Shown here piece by piece: positions 1 to 4,407 of a DNA stretch of 6,517 bases; position 1 is the first letter of the stretch; each line of letters starts with the position of its first letter. Origin of the DNA: Clostridia bacterium (GTDB lineage: Bacteria > Bacillota > Clostridia > Christensenellales > CAG-917); NCBI GenBank assembly GCA_900754695.1, contig CAAEDU010000052.1, positions 1-6,517 of the forward strand, given 5' to 3'. A model generated the notes under the pieces. The model was not told the origin of the DNA, made no database searches, and worked only from the letters and a program-made list of their open reading frames with translations. A program made the position numbers and the translations under genes.

Positions 1-11
1 AGTTTACATAT

Positions 12-43
12 TGTCAAGTTTCGGCTGTGCAAAAGCGCCGAAA
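12..43 (-). promoter_or_regulatory. Possible -35 box with adjacent inverted repeat at the window edge
   Basis: On the minus strand a perfect TTGACA (positions 17-12) points out of the left edge, so any -10 box would lie outside the window. Just behind it is a 7-base perfect inverted repeat, TTTCGGC at 19-25 and GCCGAAA at 37-43, with an 11-base loop and no T-run on either side. The pair could be a promoter with an operator or activator site for a leftward gene outside the window. Because the -10 box cannot be seen, this is tentative. Confidence 0.22.
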
Positions 44-109
44 AGAATTGCTCTGAGGCTGGTTCGTATTATTCCGGGCTGGCATGGCAAAATGCGGAAC
101 GCCTGCAAC

Positions 110-138
110 AAAAATGCCGCCGGGCAACGCTCGGCGGC
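110..138 (-). terminator. Rho-independent terminator of the metallophosphoesterase gene
   Basis: Read on the minus strand, GCCGCCG (138-132) pairs perfectly with CGGCGGC (122-116) around a 9-base loop and is followed directly by ATTTTTG (T-run at 114-110). The stem begins 17 bases past the TGA stop of the metallophosphoesterase, as expected for an intrinsic terminator ending that transcript. The plus strand carries only A residues beside the stem, so it is unlikely to work rightward. Confidence 0.78.
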
Positions 139-155
139 GTGGGGATGTCGTGCGG

Positions 156-845
156 TCAGAAGATCTCCACCAAAGTGTTGTTCACAAGGTCGCAGGAAGT
201 GAGGTAGTAGGGGATGCCGCGCTTTTCCACCTTTGGTGTGGCGCGCACGCTTTTGCCGTGCAGGTGGCCGTAGGTGACGGCGTCCACGCGGTATTTTTCA
301 ATGAGGGCGGTGACTTCGCTGTCGTTGTATTTGGCGTCGAAAGGGGGGTAGTGCAGCATGGCGATGACTTTGTCGCCCTCCGTGCGCATCCTTTCCGCCG
401 CGGTGAGGGAGAGCTCCAGCCTGACGAGTTCGCGCGCGTACACCTTGGCGTCGTGTTCGTCCGCGGCGTCGCAGGGCATCGTCCACCCCCTCGTGCCCGC
501 AACGAGGAAGCTGCCGCAGCGCACGCAGTCGTTCTGCACGAAGCAAAATTCCGGGAAGGCGGCGCGCATTTTGCTTATCGCCGTCCAATAGAGGTCGTGG
601 TTGCCCTTGCCGACGATCTTTTTGCCGGGGAGCGCCGCTATAGCGGCGTAGTCGGGCGCGGCGTCCTCGATGTACATCCCCCACGAGATGTCGCCGCCGA
701 GCAAAACGAGGTCGTCCTCTCCGACGCGCGCGCGCCAATCCGCGCTCACTTTGTCGAAGTGGTCGATCCAGCCGTCTCCGAAGATGTCCATCGGTTTCTC
801 CGCGGCGAGGGAGAGATGCAGGTCGCTGATGGCAAAAACTTTCAC
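156..845 (-). CDS. Calcineurin-like metallophosphoesterase (predicted phosphohydrolase)
   Basis: A 229-residue cytoplasmic protein with the full set of metallophosphoesterase motifs. DLH is at residues 8-10, GGD at 50-52, GNHD at 81-84 (within GKGNHDLYW), a lone metal-binding histidine is H165 in MLHYPPF, and GHLH is at 193-196. These residues hold a dinuclear metal centre that hydrolyses phosphomono- or phosphodiesters. The family resembles the COG1768-type predicted phosphohydrolases of Firmicutes; the substrate is unknown. There is no signal peptide or membrane segment, and the length is full for the family. The start is GTG at 845-843: an in-frame TAA lies four codons upstream, and translation begins directly with the conserved MKVFAISDLHLS strand. 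No Shine-Dalgarno sequence is visible; the promoter just upstream suggests a leaderless mRNA. It is probably monocistronic, with its own terminator at 138-110. Confidence 0.93.
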   Translation of the reverse strand: MKVFAISDLHLSLAAEKPMDIFGDGWIDHFDKVSADWRARVGEDDLVLLGGDISWGMYIEDAAPDYAAIAALPGKKIVGKGNHDLYWTAISKMRAAFPEFCFVQNDCVRCGSFLVAGTRGWTMPCDAADEHDAKVYARELVRLELSLTAAERMRTEGDKVIAMLHYPPFDAKYNDSEVTALIEKYRVDAVTYGHLHGKSVRATPKVEKRGIPYYLTSCDLVNNTLVEIF

Positions 846-851
846 GCCGTC

Positions 852-879
852 ATTTTACCACAGATCCGCGATTTTGCAA
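852..879 (-). promoter_or_regulatory. Promoter of the metallophosphoesterase, probably leaderless
   Basis: On the minus strand TTGCAA (879-874, 4 of 6 to consensus) and TAAAAT (857-852, 5 of 6) are separated by 16 bases. The -10 is preceded by TG one base away, the extended -10 pattern TGnTAAAAT. Only six bases (851-846) separate the -10 box from the GTG start, so transcription should begin at or within a base or two of the start codon. That explains the missing Shine-Dalgarno sequence. The assignment rests on consensus matching only. Confidence 0.5.
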
Positions 880-1192
880 CGCCACAGAGCAAAATGTCCG
901 CCGGCGGTGTCCGCAACATCCCGTTTCGGGCAGCCGTGAGGCGTTCTGCGGCGCTTTGAATGCTCCGTCGATCCTCGCACTATCGCGGGCGCAAAAACGC
1001 GCAAAAGCGCGCAGGAGCGCTCGTGCGCGTAATCACGCACGATCGCGCATTATGCATGCGTGCCGATGTTCTTCGCTGCGGTCTTTTGCCTGATGACGGT
1101 GCCTTGCTTACAATGTGCGTGACCGAGCTCGAAAGACCGCGGTCCTGCCGCTTCCGGCACTCGCGCATTATGAGCGCGCGCAAGGAACGGAT
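880..1192. other. Gene-free stretch with many small CG-rich hairpins
   Basis: No open frame here has a convincing ribosome binding site or recognisable product. Small perfect inverted repeats recur: 998-1011 (CGCGC, AAAA loop), 1021-1042 (TCGTGCG with CGCACGA, 8-base loop), 1046-1060 (CGCAT/ATGCG), 1135-1144 (GACCGCGGTC), 1146-1159 (TGCCG, CTTC loop) and 1162-1178 (CGCGC/GCGCG). GC-rich DNA produces many such stems by chance. Their density together with a 12-base direct repeat makes a structured RNA or a decayed repeat possible. I see no tRNA, rRNA or known riboswitch core. Confidence 0.4.
1043..1172. repeat. Direct 12-base repeat TCGCGCATTATG, two copies
   Basis: TCGCGCATTATG occurs at 1043-1054 and 1161-1172, 118 bases apart. 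In both copies the left half is the 5' arm of a small hairpin with ATTATG at or in the loop (right arms at 1056-1060 and 1174-1178). One such match is not unlikely across the whole window, but it is less likely within 330 bases. Function unknown. Confidence 0.45.
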
Positions 1193-1223
1193 GACGAGGG
1201 GCGCCGCAGCGGCGCCCCTCGTC
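1193..1223 (-). terminator. Strong palindromic hairpin, probable end of the cysteine-rich gene's transcript
   Basis: GACGAGGGGCGCCG (1193-1206) is perfectly complementary to 1210-1223, leaving a 3-base loop. This is a 14-pair, very GC-rich stem 64 bases beyond the TAG stop of the minus-strand cysteine-rich gene. Its position suits a transcript end, but the minus-strand side continues as ATCCGTTCC with no real T-run. The only T-run (seven T at 1236-1242) is on the plus-strand side, 12 bases away. It may be an atypical terminator, an RNA 3' end protector or a pause site. Confidence 0.5.
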
Positions 1224-1287
1224 CGTGAACTTGTGTTTTTTTCGTTTTGCGGAACGCTCGGTTTTCCCGCGTGCCGCACCGCTTTCG

Positions 1288-1920
1288 CTATCTCGGGAAG
1301 AGCGGGAGGTCGAACACCCCTTGGCACACTTCCTGCGAGAACTCCGTGCAGGGCGGGATCTTGCAATAGCCGTATGACGGCAGGAGCAGATCCACATCCG
1401 CGAGCACTTTCATCACCACGGTCGTGCACGCCGTGATGGAGAAAGTCGAACCGCTGACATACACCCCGTTGGGGCTCGCCATGTTGACCGTCGCCGCGAG
1501 TTCGACGGGGAAGACGCTGCCCGTGGGTACGCACATGACGATGTCCTCCGTGAGGGAGACGGTGCCCGTGCCCGAACCCTCGACGCCGTTGGCGTCGGTG
1601 TAGTTGATCCTGACGGGTATGGACACCGTGGCGAGCACTCTCGACATCCCCGGGCGATCGGCGAGGGGAGTGACGGTGAGCGCGGTGATGGTGCCTCGTG
1701 ACGAGGTCGAAGTGCCGCTGACGAAGGTGAGGGGCTCGGCGGGGGACGCGGGCGTGAGGTCGGTGAGGGTGACGGCGAGCGTCTCCAAAGTGTTTTGAGA
1801 GATGCAGGCGTCAAAGACCTTTCTCACTTGCACGCAGACCTTTTCGCAAAGACCGTTCATGGGGTTGCCGCTGATGTTCCCGGGACATTTGTCAGCGCCG
1901 TTTGAGTTGCAAAAAGACAT
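1288..1920 (-). CDS. Cysteine-rich protein of unknown function, possible spore-surface protein
   Basis: A 210-residue protein I do not recognise as a named family. It has ten cysteines (4, 12, 25, 29, 39, 130, 165, 186, 191, 199), clustered at both ends. Between them, residues 45-165 are rich in Ser, Thr, Val and Gly with alternating hydrophobics, which suggests a beta-sheet domain. The N-terminal CEKVCVQVRKVFDAC and C-terminal SYGYCKIPPC segments look like conserved blocks. There is no signal peptide or membrane segment. Cysteine clusters flanking a beta domain in an unsecreted protein recall clostridial spore coat, exosporium or appendage proteins that cross-link by disulfides; this is inference, helped by the sigma-K-like promoter upstream. 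The ATG at 1920-1918 follows a perfect AGGAGGT (1933-1927) by six bases. The frame stays open far upstream, but an earlier start would cross the whole control region and enter mraZ. It appears to be a single-gene transcript. Confidence 0.82.
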   Translation of the reverse strand: MSFCNSNGADKCPGNISGNPMNGLCEKVCVQVRKVFDACISQNTLETLAVTLTDLTPASPAEPLTFVSGTSTSSRGTITALTVTPLADRPGMSRVLATVSIPVRINYTDANGVEGSGTGTVSLTEDIVMCVPTGSVFPVELAATVNMASPNGVYVSGSTFSITACTTVVMKVLADVDLLLPSYGYCKIPPCTEFSQEVCQGVFDLPLFPR

Positions 1921-1926
1921 CTTTTT

Positions 1927-1933
1927 ACCTCCT
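1927..1933 (-). promoter_or_regulatory. Strong Shine-Dalgarno sequence of the cysteine-rich gene
   Basis: AGGAGGT on the minus strand, six bases before the ATG at 1920-1918 and embedded in an A-rich context. It fixes the start of this gene and predicts very efficient translation, as is usual for abundant structural proteins. Confidence 0.88.
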
Positions 1934-1948
1934 TTTTTGCTTTTGCTG

Positions 1949-1977
1949 TAATATATGCCGCCGTCCCGAAAGGCGTG
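1949..1977 (-). promoter_or_regulatory. Sigma-K-like (or sigma-A) promoter of the cysteine-rich gene
   Basis: On the minus strand CATATATTA (1957-1949) matches the mother-cell sigma-K -10 consensus CATAnnnTA at every fixed position. An AC pair (1976-1975) in the context cACg lies 16 bases upstream, as in the sigma-K -35 consensus mACm. The leader would be about 20 bases and would hold the Shine-Dalgarno sequence. An overlapping sigma-A reading is possible (TATATT with a poor TTCACG at 18 bases), and sigma-E also resembles this -10. If sigma-K is right, the gene is expressed late in sporulation in the mother cell. Confidence 0.45.
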
Positions 1978-2085
1978 AAAGCGCCCGCCTTCGCTCCCTC
2001 GCAAGGGGGGGGCGGAAACTCCCGACCCGCTCCCTCGAAAGGCGCGGAGAAGCCTGTTCCCGCCTCTTCGAAAGGCGGAAAAACG
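1959..2085. repeat. Degenerate tandem repeat, 33-36 base period, four copies
   Basis: The core CGAAAGGCG recurs at 1967-1975, 2036-2044 and 2069-2077, with a diverged copy CGCAAGGGG at 2000-2008, so spacings are 33, 36 and 33. A second block, CCCGCCT or CCCGCTC, precedes the later cores at 1984, 2026 and 2059. Each core can form a small hairpin; the best is CCGCCT (2060-2065) with AGGCGG (2073-2078). The first copy overlaps the -35 region of the cysteine-rich gene's promoter. It resembles the decayed intergenic hairpin repeats seen in clostridial genomes, but could also be a multi-site binding region. Confidence 0.5.
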
Positions 2086-2120
2086 GTTTACTTGTGAACT
2101 GAAATGGTAAACAAGTGAAC
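2086..2120. repeat. Array of four GTRAAC hexamers, likely operator
   Basis: GTRAAC occurs four times in 35 bases: 2086-2091 (inverted, GTTTAC), 2094-2099 (GTGAAC), 2107-2112 (GTAAAC) and 2115-2120 (GTGAAC). Within each pair the gap is 2 bases, and the pairs are offset by exactly 21 bases, two helical turns. The outer parts also form an imperfect inverted repeat (GTTTACTTGT against ACAAGTGAAC). The phasing suggests cooperative binding of a dimeric regulator. Which gene it controls cannot be told, since it lies between two divergent promoters. Confidence 0.5.
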
Positions 2121-2195
2121 GGTGTTTCCGCGCCGAAAAACGCTGTCGGAGAGGGTAGGGCGGAAAACGGCGCTCGGAAAGCGTCCTCAAAATGT

Positions 2196-2220
2196 CCACT
2201 ATATAGTGGCTTTCGCGAAA
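2196..2220. promoter_or_regulatory. Two adjacent perfect palindromes, CCACTATATAGTGG and TTTCGCGAAA
   Basis: CCACTATATAGTGG (2196-2209) is a perfect 14-base palindrome; one base later comes the perfect 10-base palindrome TTTCGCGAAA (2211-2220). Both lie about 70-95 bases upstream of the predicted mraZ start site and are followed by an AT-rich run (2222-2245). A dimeric regulator site is the natural reading of the 14-mer. The core is two bases too short for an NrdR box, and I cannot match it to a known regulator. Confidence 0.45.
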
Positions 2221-2244
2221 ATATGAAAAATTTTTAAGAAAATT

Positions 2245-2279
2245 TGGGCAAACCTGTTGACGGGTGGTCAAGAATGGTT
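2245..2279 (+). promoter_or_regulatory. Putative MraZ operator, 10-base-phased TGGNN repeats
   Basis: TGGGC (2245-2249), TGTTG (2255-2259, degenerate), TGGTC (2265-2269) and TGGTT (2275-2279) start exactly 10 bases apart, each separated by 5 bases. Escherichia coli MraZ is known to bind TGGGN repeats with 5-base spacers upstream of its own gene. The array here covers the -35 box and spacer of the mraZ promoter, the right place for autorepression. Only the first copy fits TGGGN exactly, so the assignment rests on spacing and position. Confidence 0.5.
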
Positions 2280-2285
2280 TAGAAT
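2257..2285 (+). promoter_or_regulatory. Sigma-A promoter of the mraZ operon
   Basis: TTGACG (2257-2262, 5 of 6) and TAGAAT (2280-2285, 5 of 6) are separated by the ideal 17 bases, with an AT-rich UP-like stretch at 2222-2245. Transcription should start near 2291-2293, leaving a leader of only about 12 bases that begins with the AAGGAG ribosome binding site (2292-2297), itself 6 bases from the ATG. Confidence 0.8.
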
Positions 2286-2303
2286 GCAAGCAAGGAGAAC
2301 GCG

Positions 2304-2750
2304 ATGGGTAAATTCCTGCTCGGCAACGCTCGTCATCAGTTGGACGACAAAGGAAGAATGCGCATCCCCGCCAAGTTCCGTGAGGCACTGGGCGGCTCTT
2401 GCTGCATACTCCCCGGCAGAGCGGGCTGCCTCTTCATCGTCCCCGAGGACAAGCTCCTCGAGACGCTGGAAGCCGTGAAGGCAGAGAATGCCTTTGCCAA
2501 CACGGAGGCGAACGAGCTCTCCACCTCCATCACCGCCAACGCGAGCTATCTCGAAGAGGATCCTCAGGGCAGAGTGCGTCTGCCGCAGGAGCTCGCAAAG
2601 CTGGTCGGCGTCAAAAAAGACATCGTTTTCGTGGGCAAGATGACCTATCTCGAAGTGTGGCCCGCGGAGGTCTGGGACGAGCGTTACAGCGTGCTCGACC
2701 CCGACAACCTCAGAAGGATGTTGGACAGACTGAAAAAACTGGGGGTGTGA
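2304..2750 (+). CDS. mraZ: Transcriptional regulator MraZ
   Basis: A 148-residue MraZ, the usual length, made of two SpoVT-AbrB-like swapped-hairpin half-domains. Each carries the signature DxxGR: DDKGRMRIPAKFR with D15-R18 in the first and DPQGRVRLPQEL with D86-R90 in the second. MraZ forms ring-shaped oligomers that bind repeats upstream of its own operon and repress the cell-division and wall cluster. The ATG at 2304 is preceded by AAGGAG at six bases, and the N-terminus MGKFLLGNARHQLD is the typical family start. It is first in the operon, and its TGA is one base from the rsmH start, so the two are probably translationally coupled. The phased repeats over its promoter fit autoregulation. 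Confidence 0.97.
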   Translation: MGKFLLGNARHQLDDKGRMRIPAKFREALGGSCCILPGRAGCLFIVPEDKLLETLEAVKAENAFANTEANELSTSITANASYLEEDPQGRVRLPQELAKLVGVKKDIVFVGKMTYLEVWPAEVWDERYSVLDPDNLRRMLDRLKKLGV

Positions 2751-2751
2751 G

Positions 2752-3702
2752 ATGGATTTTGCTCACAAACCCGTGATGCTCCGCGAGTGCATCGAAGCGC
2801 TCTGCATCAAGCCGGACGGGATCTATCTCGACGGCACGATGGGCGGAGGAGGGCATTCCTACGAGATCGCGAAGCGTCTCACGGCAGGGGGCAGGCTCAT
2901 CTGCGTGGACCGCGACGAGGACGCCCACAAAGCTGCAAGAGTGCGGCTCGAAGAGTACATTGACAGAGTGACGTTCGTCCGCGACGACTTCAAAAACGCG
3001 TGCGCGGATCTGGACGAGATGGGCATAGGAGCTCTCGACGGCGTGCTGCTCGACCTCGGAGTGTCGAGCTGGCAGTTGGACAGCGCGGAACGCGGGTTCA
3101 GCTATATCAAAGACGCGCCGCTCGACATGCGCATGGACCGCTCGGCAAGGCTCACGGCATACGACGTGGTCAACGGCTATCCGGAGAGCGAACTCGCGCG
3201 GATCTTCCGTGAGTACGGGGAAGAAAAACTTGCGGGGAAGATCGCGGCGAGGATAGTGCGCGAGCGGGAAAAGGCTCCCATTGAGACGACTTTGCGGCTC
3301 GCGGACATCGTGGCGCTGAGTTATCCGCCCGCGACCAGGCACAAGTTCGGGCATCCGGCAAAGAGGGTGTTCCAAGCGGTGCGCATAGAGGTCAACGGTG
3401 AGCTCGAAGGGCTCGCCGACGCTGTGACGGAACTGGCGCTCAGGCTCGCGCCCGAGGGCAGGATGGCGGTGATCACCTTCCACTCCCTCGAGGACAGGAT
3501 CGTCAAAAACGCATTCAGGGAGCTCACCCTTTCCTGCACCTGTCCGCCGGACTTCCCGGTGTGCGTGTGCGGCAAGGTGAAGGAAGCGGAGCTCGTCAAC
3601 ACAAAGCCCGTTACGGCGTCCGCCGCCGAGCTCGAGGAGAATCCGAGAGCGGAAAGTGCGAAACTCAGAGTCATAAGAAGGCTCGACAACACGAAGAAAT
3701 AA
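2752..3702 (+). CDS. rsmH: 16S rRNA (cytosine(1402)-N(4))-methyltransferase RsmH
   Basis: A 316-residue SAM-dependent methyltransferase (formerly MraW) that N4-methylates C1402 of 16S rRNA in the ribosomal P site. Family blocks are all present: the SAM-binding loop LDGTMGGGGHS at 26-36, DLGVSSWQLD at 101-110, RGFSYIKDAPLDMRMD at 114-129, HPAKRVFQAVRIEVN at 201-215, and ITFHSLEDRIVK at 241-252. The cysteine block CTCPPDFPVCVCGK is at 262-275 and the C-terminal NPRAESAKLRVIRR closes the protein. Length and start (MDFAHKPVML) are typical. One base separates it from mraZ, and only a weak G-rich sequence precedes the ATG, so translation likely depends on re-initiation after mraZ. The next gene begins 13 bases after its stop. 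Confidence 0.97.
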   Translation: MDFAHKPVMLRECIEALCIKPDGIYLDGTMGGGGHSYEIAKRLTAGGRLICVDRDEDAHKAARVRLEEYIDRVTFVRDDFKNACADLDEMGIGALDGVLLDLGVSSWQLDSAERGFSYIKDAPLDMRMDRSARLTAYDVVNGYPESELARIFREYGEEKLAGKIAARIVREREKAPIETTLRLADIVALSYPPATRHKFGHPAKRVFQAVRIEVNGELEGLADAVTELALRLAPEGRMAVITFHSLEDRIVKNAFRELTLSCTCPPDFPVCVCGKVKEAELVNTKPVTASAAELEENPRAESAKLRVIRRLDNTKK

Positions 3703-3715
3703 GCGAGGTGACATC

Positions 3716-4399
3716 ATGGCTATTACGCTGGACGAATTGCTCGGACGCGACAGGGGAAGCGCTGCCGACACTTTCGATACGGACAGATTCCCTTCCTACG
3801 GTGAGTTCACGGCACGCCGCTCTCAGAGCGACGCGGTGAACTACGACTCCGCGGACGGTTACGGCTATGATTACGACCTCGCTCGCCGTGCCCCATCCGC
3901 TCCCCGCAGCGCGGAAGCCGCGAGAGAGTATGAAGCCTCCCGTCCTTACAGGGCGCCGAGAGAGGAGGAGTATCGCGCGGCGGACTATACCGCAAGAGAC
4001 TATTCCGCTCCCGTCCGCGAGGACAGGGCATACGCGCCCGAAAGAGACCGTGCATACGGCGGCAGGGATGGCGGACTTTACGAGTTCACCCGCAACGACG
4101 CGGAGCGCGCTTCCGGCGAGGAGCTCTATGAAAGACTGTCCTCCTCCGGCGCAGCGCAGAACAGCGTAAGGTCTGAGCAGGCGGCAAGAGCAAGCTATAT
4201 GGCGGAGGACTACGCCGCCAAATACCGCGCCGAGAACGGGACCAGGAAAAAGAAACGTTTCGGCGTGAAGGCGAAACTCATCATCGCGGCATACGTCGTC
4301 GTGCTCGCCATTGTGGGCGTGCTCATCATCGTCAACGCGGTGCCCCTCAACGAGGGTACTGCCGCGGTGCCGTCCGGCGCCATCGTCGCCGAGCTGTGA
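3716..4399 (+). CDS. Tyr/Arg-rich single-pass membrane protein in the ftsL position
   Basis: A 227-residue protein of no family I recognise. Residues 1-177 are hydrophilic, probably disordered and cytoplasmic, with 17 tyrosines, many arginines and recurring Y-containing pieces such as REYEASRPYRAP, RDYSAP and RAYAPERDRAYGG. A basic patch RKKKR (177-181) precedes one membrane helix at about 186-207, which predicts N-in topology. Only about 20 residues (208-227) lie outside. The first residues, MAITLDELLG, could be a short docking helix. Its place between rsmH and the transpeptidase gene is that of ftsL, and topology agrees, but FtsL normally has a short cytoplasmic end and an extracytoplasmic coiled coil, which is absent here. 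It may be a divergent divisome or spore-septum partner of the transpeptidase. The ATG follows GAGGTG (3705-3710) by five bases; no other start is likely. Confidence 0.85.
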   Translation: MAITLDELLGRDRGSAADTFDTDRFPSYGEFTARRSQSDAVNYDSADGYGYDYDLARRAPSAPRSAEAAREYEASRPYRAPREEEYRAADYTARDYSAPVREDRAYAPERDRAYGGRDGGLYEFTRNDAERASGEELYERLSSSGAAQNSVRSEQAARASYMAEDYAAKYRAENGTRKKKRFGVKAKLIIAAYVVVLAIVGVLIIVNAVPLNEGTAAVPSGAIVAEL

Positions 4400-4407
4400 G
4401 ACATAAT

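Noticed and set aside
842..853. Four-codon upstream reading frame ATG-ACG-GCG-TGA overlapping the GTG start of the metallophosphoesterase
   Set aside because: It overlaps the -10 box, so it would not be in the transcript if the predicted promoter is right.
84..959. A 291-codon open frame on the plus strand opposite the metallophosphoesterase
   Set aside because: Shadow of the real minus-strand gene; no domains, and it runs over that gene's terminator and promoter.
980..1534. Open frames on both strands at 855-1534 as possible small genes
   Set aside because: Low-complexity Arg/Pro/Ala translations, no ribosome binding sites, overlap with the cysteine-rich gene and the hairpin region.
1959..2085. 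The 33-36 base periodic repeat as a CRISPR array
   Set aside because: Copies are degenerate, the conserved core is only about 9 bases with no uniform repeat and unique spacers, and no cas gene is present.
2196..2209. CCACTATATAGTGG as an NrdR box
   Set aside because: NrdR boxes have eight bases between ACAC-like and GTGT-like arms; here only six separate CAC and GTG, and no ribonucleotide reductase gene is nearby.
1921..2388. N-terminal extension of the cysteine-rich protein up to position 2388
   Set aside because: The frame is open, but the extension would run through repeats, palindromes and the mraZ promoter and into mraZ. The start at 1920 has a perfect ribosome binding site, and the extended part is Arg/Gly-rich translation of repeats.
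2710..3771. A 353-codon open frame on the minus strand opposite rsmH
   Set aside because: Antisense shadow of rsmH, whose family motifs are complete; no ribosome binding site or recognisable domain.
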